Source of the DNA: a virus
DNA: 64,000 nucleotides
Strand: one strand, 5' to 3'
Virus record (IMG/VR): IMGVR_UViG_3300042691_034899
Span: 16,849-80,848 of that record
Shown: positions 1 through 7,087 of the stretch, in pieces
How the letters are laid out: each line of letters begins with the position of its first letter
Position numbering within the stretch: position 1 is the stretch's first letter
Made by a program: the position numbers and the translations under genes
Notes under the pieces: generated by a model
What the model was told of the DNA's origin: nothing
Database searches by the model: none
Seen by the model: only the letters and a program-made list of their open reading frames with translations

Positions 1-686
1 TACTGAGTTCTAAATGAAGGCAAAGCAGCATTTAATGGTCCCTTACAATCGAACTTACCTATCTCATCCATAATGTAGCCTACAGGAGATAAACCAGCAC
101 TTTTTTCAGATTCCTTCTTACTACCCCTATTTACGTTTCTTATAGCGATTTGAGAATGCACATATCTGTGACCAGTCTTTTCTTTAAGTCCAAATTCTAC
201 AAATGAATCCCAATCAGTTACAAGCCTAGGAAGTTGAAGTGCAGGATGTACGTTATTGAAATGTCTTTCTAGAAGTGCGGATATTGCTTGTAAGTCACCG
301 TCTGATCCTCCGACTATCGATGTAACACCATTTGTTCGAATTGTATTTAGCCAGGAAGTTAAAGAGGCTAACGATGTTGATTTAGCAAAACCACGAGTTC
401 CGAAAAGACAAAGTCCTTTTCCTTCTTTTTCCGCTTGCTGATAACTTTCAACTACATACATGAAGTTGTCATCAAGTGGTGGACACATTATCTTCTCTTC
501 TTTATTCTTTAGTGGAATAGGGGTCTTAAAATAATTTAAATGGTAATACAACCAAGGGTGTACGAAAAAACCTCCTATGTATACACCATTGGTTATTTTT
601 GATTTTTCTTCCTCAAAAAATTTTATAACATCTGAGGATTGTTCAAAATAATGCTTTCTTGGGTTATACACAGGAGGCTTATTCAT
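1..686 (-). CDS. terL: Terminase large subunit, N-terminal ATPase part (runs off left edge)
   Basis: Large terminase, the ATPase/nuclease motor that packages DNA through the portal. The frame opens with ATG at 686 and is open to the window edge, so about 228 residues (the ATPase half) are visible; the nuclease half lies outside. I see a Walker A variant GTRGFAKST at residues 96-104 and a Walker B-like VGYIMDE at residues 202-208 with the acidic DE pair, the usual spacing for TerL. It is the last visible gene of a leftward module that starts near 2952. Assignment rests on motifs and length; the viral TerL fold is the best fit, while another P-loop ATPase is less likely. Confidence 0.82.
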   Translation of the reverse strand, partial: MNKPPVYNPRKHYFEQSSDVIKFFEEEKSKITNGVYIGGFFVHPWLYYHLNYFKTPIPLKNKEEKIMCPPLDDNFMYVVESYQQAEKEGKGLCLFGTRGFAKSTSLASLTSWLNTIRTNGVTSIVGGSDGDLQAISALLERHFNNVHPALQLPRLVTDWDSFVEFGLKEKTGHRYVHSQIAIRNVNRGSKKESEKSAGLSPVGYIMDEIGKFDCKGPLNAALPSFRTQ

Positions 687-731
687 ATTTATGAACATCT
701 CCTTACTACTGAGAATACTTGACATAGAGTA

Positions 732-1217
732 CTACTGTAAGTTTTCGTACATTTCTTTCAAGCTATCGTTAGATGCTTTTCTTGTTTCAAGAGCTTCTGT
801 AATTACTTTCTTAAAGTCTTCATCTGAGAAAACAACATCTCCAGAATCATTTACAATAAAGATATCTGACTTCTGATTAGAAATGTTTTTCATAGCTTCT
901 TTTTTATTTTCGTCTAGTCCTAAATCAATATCAAAAATATTTGACATAGTATTTAACTCTATAAGAGTATTTAAGATATGTTGAAGATTTTGTTCCATAA
1001 GGAATGAGTAATAATGTAAATCCATTAATCGGATTAAATCCGATTTTACATCTTCATAACTTCCAGATGGATTACTCTTTTTGTGAGATTTTACAACTTC
1101 ACGAGTTTTCATAAACTCTTCACGATCTGTAAAAATTCTTTTTTCAAACTTCTCTACTCTATTCAAGAGATCATTAACTCTTGACTTTAAATAGGTTTCA
1201 ACTGACTCGTTTTTCAT
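732..1217 (-). CDS. Hypothetical protein, coiled-coil rich (161 aa)
   Basis: Not recognised. The 161-residue protein is highly charged and predicted mostly helical; residues 1-45 and 135-161 look like coiled-coil. It lies immediately upstream of terL (45 nt gap), the place where a small terminase subunit often sits, but no DNA-binding motif is visible, so a TerS role is only a guess from position. Confidence 0.75.
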   Translation of the reverse strand: MKNESVETYLKSRVNDLLNRVEKFEKRIFTDREEFMKTREVVKSHKKSNPSGSYEDVKSDLIRLMDLHYYSFLMEQNLQHILNTLIELNTMSNIFDIDLGLDENKKEAMKNISNQKSDIFIVNDSGDVVFSDEDFKKVITEALETRKASNDSLKEMYENLQ

Positions 1218-1237
1218 ATTTGGTTTTTATTTATTTA

Positions 1238-1459
1238 CTATTCAGACTCTTCTTTGATTGCTTTATCAATTGCAGAGTATATTTGCTGATCTGTTATATT
1301 TAATATTGCTTGTCTTGTACTTGTGTCTACTCCAGCTTTATTTAACTGTGTAAATATGCTAAAGAGTACTTCTCCTATTGTATAGTTTGGCAACCTGTCA
1401 GTATATTCAGATAGCTTATCTATAAAAAGAGGTTTATAATTCATGTTACTAGTTGCCAT
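1238..1459 (-). CDS. Hypothetical protein (73 aa)
   Basis: Not recognised. A 73-residue, probably helical protein with an acidic C-terminus (KEESE). Its ATG overlaps the 3' end of the upstream Cys-rich gene by 11 nt, which indicates translational coupling inside the packaging/virion operon. Confidence 0.7.
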   Translation of the reverse strand: MATSNMNYKPLFIDKLSEYTDRLPNYTIGEVLFSIFTQLNKAGVDTSTRQAILNITDQQIYSAIDKAIKEESE

Positions 1460-2108
1460 TTTTGTAAATCTTAAATAGAATTGTAATTGTTTTTGTGTTT
1501 ATTCCAAGATTGTATGTTACGTACATATTCTTTTGAGTCCAAGTATTTTCTGAAAACTTTAGAGTTGATATATCAATATTGAACTGTGATGTTTCTTCAT
1601 CTATCACTTCAATACTTCCTACCGTACAAGAGCATCCTGCGTTGTAAGATTTAACATCAAAACCTCCCTTTCTTTTTAGTTGAAATGAAAATGAAACTTT
1701 TGGACTAGACGTTGGATTAAGTTCATATATCAAGTTAGTGCCTTCTAAATATACTGAACCCATGTCATCAGTGATATTTGTAATTGACAGTTTTTTATCG
1801 GACAATGACTCTACCTCTAAGGCAACCCAATTTGGACTTAGGCCTATACTTGCTTTTCCACAAGTCTCTTGTTTTACAGCACACTTACGTTCAATACAAC
1901 ATCCACATGCTGTACAGTGATTACTATTATCACAAATACCTGTAGATATTTTTATCTTATCAGCTATCTTTAAAGTGTCGTTAGATATATTCTTTGAATT
2001 GTACTCACAAGAGTTGCATGTTTCAATTCTATCCTGATACCACTTCTCATCTACTGGAAGCTCCTCAAGGAATGCTTTTACAATTGTTTTTGCTTTTTTT
2101 AAATTCAT
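1449..2108 (-). CDS. Cys-cluster protein with DUF1573-like C-terminal domain (219 aa)
   Basis: Two parts can be seen. Residues about 30-85 hold a metal-binding-like cluster of cysteines (CNSC, CTACGCC and further single Cys). Residues about 100-219 are beta-rich and carry the NAGCSCTVGS signature reminiscent of DUF1573 Ig-like domains, which are common in Bacteroidetes. The gene sits in the leftward virion module between the IHF-like gene and a small ORF, so a structural or assembly role is plausible. The DUF1573 assignment is by pattern only. Confidence 0.65.
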   Translation of the reverse strand: MNLKKAKTIVKAFLEELPVDEKWYQDRIETCNSCEYNSKNISNDTLKIADKIKISTGICDNSNHCTACGCCIERKCAVKQETCGKASIGLSPNWVALEVESLSDKKLSITNITDDMGSVYLEGTNLIYELNPTSSPKVSFSFQLKRKGGFDVKSYNAGCSCTVGSIEVIDEETSQFNIDISTLKFSENTWTQKNMYVTYNLGINTKTITILFKIYKNGN

Positions 2109-2117
2109 TTTAATTTG

Positions 2118-2534
2118 TTATTGTGCGTTTTGCCATTCTTCTAATTCCCTAAGAGACTTCCCTTTACTGAAATAAGTGCTGAATAGTTTAGACCGTTTTC
2201 TATGTCTATTGTATCCAGATATTCCTTCAAACTCTCTACCAAATTTCTCTAACCTTTTTCTATTTACTCCGATCATCTTTGTCTTATGCTTAGACAACTC
2301 CTCTTCTTTATCTTTATAGTATGTGTAGTCTCTTTCTACTTTTGTCCAATTTAAGTACATTCTACCAACACTTGGAATATTTACAGTAAGAACTTCTGGA
2401 TCCATTGTAAGTTTTTTTATCCAATGTACCATAAAATCAACATGATCTTCAATCAGTTCTTTTGGCATGTTAAGCTCTTTTGCAACAATTTCTGCAATAT
2501 CACTTGTAAAAGCTATATCAGTTGGCCTTTGCAT
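2118..2534 (-). CDS. IHF/HU-like DNA-binding protein (138 aa)
   Basis: The first 65 residues match the HU/IHF layout: helices with DIAEIVAKELNMPKELIE followed by a long amphipathic helix, then a turn IPSVGRMYLNW (about residues 53-63) where HU has its GFGxF beta turn. The remaining part is very basic (many K/R) and may replace the DNA-clamping arms. IHF-like genes next to packaging and head genes are a known feature of crAss-like phages of Bacteroidetes. The next gene upstream overlaps it by 17 nt. Probably helps DNA bending during packaging or gene control; the role is inferred. Confidence 0.6.
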   Translation of the reverse strand: MQRPTDIAFTSDIAEIVAKELNMPKELIEDHVDFMVHWIKKLTMDPEVLTVNIPSVGRMYLNWTKVERDYTYYKDKEEELSKHKTKMIGVNRKRLEKFGREFEGISGYNRHRKRSKLFSTYFSKGKSLRELEEWQNAQ

Positions 2535-2952
2535 TTGTACTATTTACAACTTGAAATAAAAACATCATGTTTGAATCACCACTGCTATGGACGTATTCCT
2601 GTAGCTTCACTAAATCTTTATGCAAATGATTAATCCTTGTATTCATAGGATCCTTTACAAGATAGTCGTTGTGACGCAGTTCTAAATTCATTGAATTTAT
2701 AGCAGGTTTTTTCACATTTAAGATTTTAGCTGCCTTTTCTTTAGTTGAGCTATTGTACCCATACTTTATGTACAATGCTAAGAGCAATATTAACTTCTCT
2801 CTTAGTACATTTGATGTTACTCCACACACTCTTCTATGACAAGAGAATAAATAAATTATTTTCTTTAGGCCATCAATCTCGTCATCTTTTACTATATCTG
2901 GTGCTAGATATATATTTGGGCCAGTGTTTTTACGTTCTATTTGATCTTCCAA
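2518..2952 (-). CDS. Hypothetical protein with helix-turn-helix-like segment (144 aa)
   Basis: First gene of the leftward packaging module. Residues about 70-110 (STKEKAAKILNVKKPAINSM) look like a helix-turn-helix. It could be a regulator or a second DNA-associated structural protein paired with the overlapping IHF-like gene. No family recognised. Confidence 0.65.
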   Translation of the reverse strand: MEDQIERKNTGPNIYLAPDIVKDDEIDGLKKIIYLFSCHRRVCGVTSNVLREKLILLLALYIKYGYNSSTKEKAAKILNVKKPAINSMNLELRHNDYLVKDPMNTRINHLHKDLVKLQEYVHSSGDSNMMFLFQVVNSTNAKAN

Positions 2953-3061
2953 TTGAGTTAGTTTTTAGAAAATTTGCATAAAGAAATATAATATTTTCTA
3001 ATTATCCAAATAAATAACAATTTTTAACATTATTTTTACATAAAAATACAAACATAAGAAT

Positions 3062-3069
3062 TAATTTTG
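3062..3069 (+). promoter_or_regulatory. Bacteroidetes-type -7 element TAATTTTG, 4 nt before ATG
   Basis: TAATTTTG fits TAnnTTTG and lies exactly 4 nt before the ATG at 3074, the same spacing as several other genes here. No clear -33 TTG is visible, so it is a weaker candidate than the others. Confidence 0.45.
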
Positions 3070-3073
3070 ATAT

Positions 3074-3304
3074 ATGGAAGAAATAATTCAAACTGAAGAA
3101 GAATATTTTTACAAAATCTTCAATACGATATCGGAAAGTATAATTACTGATGAGTACTTTGATAAAAATGATAAGCTACTAAGTAGTATATCAAGTTCCC
3201 TATATGACATTAATATCATAACTGAAGGTAAAATGCCGCCAGAGCTTGGTAGAAGAGTTATTGAAGAGGTATTCTCAAATGTATTCAAACACGGTATACG
3301 TTAA
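3074..3304 (+). CDS. Hypothetical protein (76 aa)
   Basis: Not recognised. A small acidic protein, divergent from the packaging module, directly behind a TAATTTTG promoter-like element; its mRNA would be leaderless. It is separated from recA by a structured RNA region. Confidence 0.65.
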   Translation: MEEIIQTEEEYFYKIFNTISESIITDEYFDKNDKLLSSISSSLYDINIITEGKMPPELGRRVIEEVFSNVFKHGIR

Positions 3305-3320
3305 ATTTTTCCAAAAAGTA

Positions 3321-3352
3321 TTTGCAGATATTTACTTTTCTGTTTATATTTG
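3321..3352 (+). promoter_or_regulatory. Promoter TTTG-N20-TATATTTG for the structured RNA
   Basis: TTTG at 3321-3324 and TATATTTG at 3345-3352 with a 20-nt spacer match the Bacteroidetes promoter consensus. No ORF follows; the first downstream element is the RNA with long helices, so the promoter most likely drives a non-coding transcript starting near 3357. Confidence 0.7.
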
Positions 3353-3356
3353 CGGT

Positions 3357-3690
3357 TATATTCGTAAAAAAGTATAAAAAACATAGTGTGTTTTAGATTC
3401 AGTTTTGACACGTACAACTCAAAACTACGACTAATAGGGAACTATTCGGCAAAATAAAAAGCTCAGCTCTGCAACGCCTGCAACTGAGTCCAGCAGACCT
3501 TCGGGGGGATCGCCAGAATAGATACAAAAAAGCCATAGCAATTTGAAATTTTTAAAAATTGCTGAATAAATAAGAAATTGGTACTGGTAGTAGAGTGTCC
3601 CTTATTGGTTTAGTAACATAGTTTCTATGTGAAAATCTGGCGGGAGGGATTCTGCTGGTAATAAGGCGAAGCTATGCATTATAGGTAAAT
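3357..3690 (+). ncRNA. Candidate structured non-coding RNA with long nested helix and pseudoknot
   Basis: A gene-free stretch, locally richer in G+C than its surroundings, full of exact complementary segments. Hairpins: AGTTTTGA 3401-3408 with 3419-3426; AATAG/CTATT 3433-3446 with GGAA loop; AGCAATTT 3537-3544 with 3556-3563; ACATAG/CTATGT 3616-3630. Long-range nested helices: CGCCT 3475-3479 with AGGCG 3664-3668; CCAGCAGA 3490-3497 with TCTGCTGG 3651-3658; CGCCAGA 3511-3517 with TCTGGCG 3636-3642. CTCAG 3462-3466 with CTGAG 3484-3488 would make a pseudoknot with the outer helix. It has its own promoter, and recA downstream has another. I do not recognise it as RNase P, tmRNA or a group I intron. 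3' end approximate. Confidence 0.7.
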
Positions 3691-3725
3691 TTTTCGTAAA
3701 ATTTTAATTACTCGAAAAGTTTCAT

Positions 3726-3733
3726 TAAATTTG
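3726..3733 (+). promoter_or_regulatory. -7 element TAAATTTG upstream of recA
   Basis: TAAATTTG lies 14 nt before the recA ATG; a -33 TTG is not evident. Confidence 0.5.
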
Positions 3734-3747
3734 TAAAAAACCATAAA

Positions 3748-4725
3748 ATGAGTATATCTAAAGAATCTTTAAGTAAGCTTCAAAAACTATTTGGAAAAGA
3801 AGCAGTTATGACTTTAAACGAGTCGATTAATCTTGACATTGAACTCCTATCATCTGGATCTCTATTCTTGAACCACGCTTTAGGCGGAGGATTCCCTATG
3901 GGAAGAATCATTGAGATAGCTGGCCCAGAGTCTTCAGGAAAAACAACTCTAGCTATTCACGCTATTTCAGAAGCGCAAAAAGTTGGAAAGAACTGTGCGA
4001 TGATTGATGCTGAGCATGCATTCGATAAAGTCTATGCAGAAAACTTAGGCGTGAATACAGACGAGCTTCTAATCTCTCAACCTGATACAGGAGAACAAGC
4101 TCTTGACATAGTGGAAGCAATGATTGATACTGGAGAGGTTCAGCTAATTGTAATTGACTCTACCTCATCCCTTGTACCTAGAGCAGAGCTAGAAGGTGAA
4201 ATGGGTGACTCAGCTGTAGGACTACAAGCTAGGCTATTATCAAAAGCTTTAAGAAAGTTGACAGGAAAAGCAAAGAAAAATAATTGTCTTCTTATTTTCA
4301 TATCTCAGTTGAGAGAAAAAATTGGAGTTATGTACGGATCGCCAGAAGTTATCGGAGTTGGTAATGCGCTTAAATTCTATGCCTCTCAGCGGATTATTGT
4401 AAGAAAGTCTACTCAAGTTAGTGGAAAAGATGGCAACGGACCAGAGGGCAATCTAACTAAAGCTAAAGTTATTAAGAATAAAATCGCTCCTCCATTTAGA
4501 GAAGCTGAGTACACAATCAAATACGGAAAAGGTATTGACAAAGATGGCGAGCTTATTGACTTAGGAGTTGAAATGAATATCATAGAAAAATCTGGATCTT
4601 GGTATTCTTACCAAGGATCTAAATTAGGTCAAGGTAAAGAGAATTCACTTGCTTTACTTTTAGACAATCCAGAGCTTATGGAAGAGATTAGAGGACTTGT
4701 TGAAAAGGGACTTGCCAATCAATAA
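3748..4725 (+). CDS. recA: RecA recombinase (325 aa)
   Basis: Strand-exchange ATPase that coats ssDNA and drives homologous recombination and recombination-dependent replication. Bacterial-type RecA rather than T4 UvsX: Walker [10 protein letters not shown] near residues 58-66, Walker B LIVIDS near 134-139, the L1/L2 DNA-binding stretch with [17 protein letters not shown], and GNALKFYAS. It lacks the N-terminal extension and has a short C-terminal domain (325 versus about 350 aa in host RecA). It leads a rightward group with a GIY-YIG-like gene and SSB, and follows a structured RNA. Confidence 0.95.
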   Translation: MSISKESLSKLQKLFGKEAVMTLNESINLDIELLSSGSLFLNHALGGGFPMGRIIEIAGPESSGKTTLAIHAISEAQKVGKNCAMIDAEHAFDKVYAENLGVNTDELLISQPDTGEQALDIVEAMIDTGEVQLIVIDSTSSLVPRAELEGEMGDSAVGLQARLLSKALRKLTGKAKKNNCLLIFISQLREKIGVMYGSPEVIGVGNALKFYASQRIIVRKSTQVSGKDGNGPEGNLTKAKVIKNKIAPPFREAEYTIKYGKGIDKDGELIDLGVEMNIIEKSGSWYSYQGSKLGQGKENSLALLLDNPELMEEIRGLVEKGLANQ

Positions 4726-4736
4726 ATCAAATCTAT

Positions 4737-5165
4737 ATGTGGATATTTGAAAATAAACCTGTAAATTCTATTGATGATATAGACCCAAAAGCAATTGGGT
4801 TTATATACATCATAGTAGATGAAGATGGTAGGGAGTATGTTGGGCAGAAGTCTTTATATTCAAAAAGAAAGCGAAAGTTTGGTAAGAGAGAAGCTGCAGC
4901 TATCACTGATAAGAGAAAGAAGACTTATGAGTATATTGTAAAAGAATCTGATTGGCTTACTTATACTGGATCAAACAAAGAACTTAATGAAAAAATAAAA
5001 GAGGGTATTAAGTTTACAAAGCACATCCTAAAACTTTGCTACAATAAGAAGCAATTATCTTACTATGAAACAAAATATCTTATGATTAGAGAATCAATTG
5101 AGCCTGGGAATATGTCATACAATGGAAATATCTTAGGTAAGTTTTATCCTAAAGATTTACTATGA
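4737..5165 (+). CDS. GIY-YIG-like phage nuclease (142 aa)
   Basis: N-terminal FIYIIVDEDGREYVGQK corresponds to the GIY...YVG strands, followed by a basic stretch with conserved Arg/Lys and the ESDWLTYTGSNKELNE segment that I know from small phage GIY-YIG-like proteins. Probably a structure-specific or homing-type endonuclease, or a degenerate DNA-binding relative. It lies between recA and SSB and overlaps the next gene by 4 nt. Confidence 0.65.
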   Translation: MWIFENKPVNSIDDIDPKAIGFIYIIVDEDGREYVGQKSLYSKRKRKFGKREAAAITDKRKKTYEYIVKESDWLTYTGSNKELNEKIKEGIKFTKHILKLCYNKKQLSYYETKYLMIRESIEPGNMSYNGNILGKFYPKDLL

Positions 5166-5356
5166 CAAAAACAGAATACCAATCTATAAGAGGGGAGCAA
5201 GACTTTCTCTGCAGGTACTTTAACAAGATGTCAAAAAATGACTTAGATAATAGAGTTTTTAGTACTATGCTTTCTATGTGGATAATGCAGATTGGCTTAC
5301 ATCCACAGCAAGGTGTTCAGCAAATTTTAAATTTTTTAGATAAGAAGTATGAATAA
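5162..5356 (+). CDS. Hypothetical protein (64 aa)
   Basis: Not recognised. ATGA overlap with the GIY-YIG-like gene indicates coupling. Helical; no motif seen. Confidence 0.7.
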   Translation: MTKTEYQSIRGEQDFLCRYFNKMSKNDLDNRVFSTMLSMWIMQIGLHPQQGVQQILNFLDKKYE

Positions 5357-5370
5357 TCTAAAAGTTTTAC

Positions 5371-5378
5371 TATATTTG
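5371..5378 (+). promoter_or_regulatory. -7 element TATATTTG upstream of SSB
   Basis: TATATTTG 41 nt before the SSB ATG. The leader carries AAAGGAAAG just before the start, one of the few purine-rich Shine-Dalgarno-like sites in the window. A -33 TTG is not obvious. Confidence 0.55.
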
Positions 5379-5419
5379 TCTTGTTAAACAATTTATTTAT
5401 TAATTAAAAGGAAAGCGTT

Positions 5420-6208
5420 ATGGCTAACAAGTATTTACAAATTGAGTTTAAATCTGGAAATTTATTTGAGTATTCAAAAGAACAAAAAGAAGGATTTGAA
5501 GAACACAAAAATTCTAAAGGAAATGTTTCCTACAGAAAGTATTACAAGGAAGGTATTTTTGGAGTGTACAAAGGTACAACCCTAAGAGATACTGATTTTG
5601 GAAAAGAGGTTTCAATCTTTATGGTTGATGGTAATGGAGACAATAACTTTATTAACTTCCCACTTTTTGATCAAAGTAAGAATATCGCAGCTTATGCTGA
5701 ATCTTTGATTACAGTACTTCCATCTATGGAGCAAAATTATGTTTATAGAATTTTCCCATATACAATGGAAAAAGAAGGATCAAAGTATAAGTCTTACGGA
5801 GTATCTGTAAAACATGCAGACATTACAGATAAAACTGTAAGAGAAGATTTTCCTCTAGCTAGACTTACCTATACTTATACAAATAAGTCTGGAGAACTTG
5901 TAAATGGGGATGTTCCAGCTGTTGTTTGGAAAGAAAATTTTGACGGTTCGAAAATTAAAGATCAGTTTGAAAAGAATAAATTCTTACATGAGGTTTTAGT
6001 AAAGTATGCATCAGAATCTGTAAAAGTAAGTAATAAAGTTACAGGAGGAGAAGCTCCAAGACCTTATGGTCAGCAGGCTACTAAAGCTCCAACTGAACAG
6101 CCTAAGAAAGAAGAAGTTTCAGAATCTGTTAAAGGAACTGTTGCATATGAGCAAGAGCAACCTAAAGTTGAAAACCAAAAATCTAGTAAAGTAGATTTAC
6201 CATTTTAA
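5420..6208 (+). CDS. ssb: Probable single-stranded DNA-binding protein (262 aa)
   Basis: Residues 1-190 look like a beta-rich OB-type core; residues 200-258 are a low-complexity, Q/E/K/P-rich linker ending in KVDLPF, the acidic-hydrophobic tip typical of SSB tails that recruit partner proteins. Strong own promoter, purine-rich ribosome site and a dedicated terminator suggest high expression, as expected for a phage SSB. Neighbour of recA. The OB core is too divergent to assign by eye, so the call rests on tail, context and composition. Confidence 0.65.
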   Translation: MANKYLQIEFKSGNLFEYSKEQKEGFEEHKNSKGNVSYRKYYKEGIFGVYKGTTLRDTDFGKEVSIFMVDGNGDNNFINFPLFDQSKNIAAYAESLITVLPSMEQNYVYRIFPYTMEKEGSKYKSYGVSVKHADITDKTVREDFPLARLTYTYTNKSGELVNGDVPAVVWKENFDGSKIKDQFEKNKFLHEVLVKYASESVKVSNKVTGGEAPRPYGQQATKAPTEQPKKEEVSESVKGTVAYEQEQPKVENQKSSKVDLPF

Positions 6209-6215
6209 GTCAAAC

Positions 6216-6245
6216 GCCCCAGCTTTTGTTGGGGCTAAATTTTTA
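6216..6245 (+). terminator. Intrinsic terminator after SSB
   Basis: GCCCCAGC-TTTT-GTTGGGGC hairpin (one G-U pair) followed by a T-rich run. Confidence 0.85.
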
Positions 6246-6250
6246 TATAT

Positions 6251-6655
6251 ATGAAAGCAATCATTTTATTAGTAATCCTTTCTTTAGGATTCCAAGCATT
6301 TAGTCAAGTTAATATAGCTTATGGTAAGGCTGGAGATGAAGAGTATATTAAGCCATATAAGTCTTCTTTTGTAGATTCAAAAGTAGATTTTATTATCGAT
6401 GATTCAGAGACAATGGTATATTGTAACTTTAGCAATCCAATAATGAATCCATTTGAAGATATGTATTGGAGAATTGAGGCATCAGAGACAAATGAGTTTT
6501 TTGATATTTACAGAGTAACATCTCAAAGTGGAAAAGAACTGTTCTTATACTTCTACAGAGATCAACATGGAGTCCTTCTATTAGATAAATCTACAGATAA
6601 CTTTACATCTATTATCGGAGAAGACTTAAGTTATAAAATAAAAATAAAATCATAG
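6251..6655 (+). CDS. Secreted/periplasmic hypothetical protein with signal peptide (134 aa)
   Basis: Clear Sec signal peptide, MKAIILLVILSLGFQAFSQ, with a Bacteroidetes-style AFSQ cleavage region. The mature part is about 115 residues, beta-rich, without a family I recognise. The presence of an exported protein among early genes suggests envelope modification or superinfection exclusion, which is inference only. Confidence 0.7.
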   Translation: MKAIILLVILSLGFQAFSQVNIAYGKAGDEEYIKPYKSSFVDSKVDFIIDDSETMVYCNFSNPIMNPFEDMYWRIEASETNEFFDIYRVTSQSGKELFLYFYRDQHGVLLLDKSTDNFTSIIGEDLSYKIKIKS

Positions 6656-6656
6656 T

Positions 6657-6884
6657 ATGGCAAGCGATCAAGCTAGGCAAATTTTTTCTGCAAACTTAAA
6701 GTTAATTAAATCTAGCCTTCCAAAAACTTGTACTTATTTATCATCTTATAAAACAAAAGAAGGTAAGTATTTAGTTAAAGCTAGAATTAAAGGTAACGAT
6801 CATTTCTTTTCTGTTCCTGAAGAACTAAAATTTTCTCCTGCAGATTTAAGGCAACTTAAAAATGTCATACTAGAAAAGTGCTAA
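6657..6884 (+). CDS. Hypothetical protein (75 aa)
   Basis: Not recognised. Small basic protein in a tight operon (1-nt gap upstream, 3-nt gap downstream). Confidence 0.7.
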   Translation: MASDQARQIFSANLKLIKSSLPKTCTYLSSYKTKEGKYLVKARIKGNDHFFSVPEELKFSPADLRQLKNVILEKC

Positions 6885-6887
6885 AGT

Positions 6888-7085
6888 ATGTCAATTAACG
6901 AAATCAAAGCCATATATGAATCCTTATTAGAAAATGGAGATCTATTTGTGTTATTTAGTAATATGACTGGATCATGGGATTCTGATAAGGCAAAGTTTAA
7001 AAAACTATATGATCAAAATCAGAAAATGATTGACAATGATTTTTTAGATCTTGATGAAGGCTTTGACATTTTTGAAGACTATTAA
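6888..7085 (+). CDS. Hypothetical acidic protein (65 aa)
   Basis: Not recognised. Acidic, ends in EGFDIFEDY; 2 nt upstream of the metallophosphoesterase gene. Confidence 0.7.
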   Translation: MSINEIKAIYESLLENGDLFVLFSNMTGSWDSDKAKFKKLYDQNQKMIDNDFLDLDEGFDIFEDY

Positions 7086-7087
7086 TT

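Noticed and set aside
3400-3690. Group I intron, RNase P RNA or tmRNA at the structured RNA upstream of recA
   Set aside because: A GACTA-like word suggested a group I R element, but no matching TAGTC partner exists and the helix order is wrong; the conserved RNase P and tmRNA sequences are absent.
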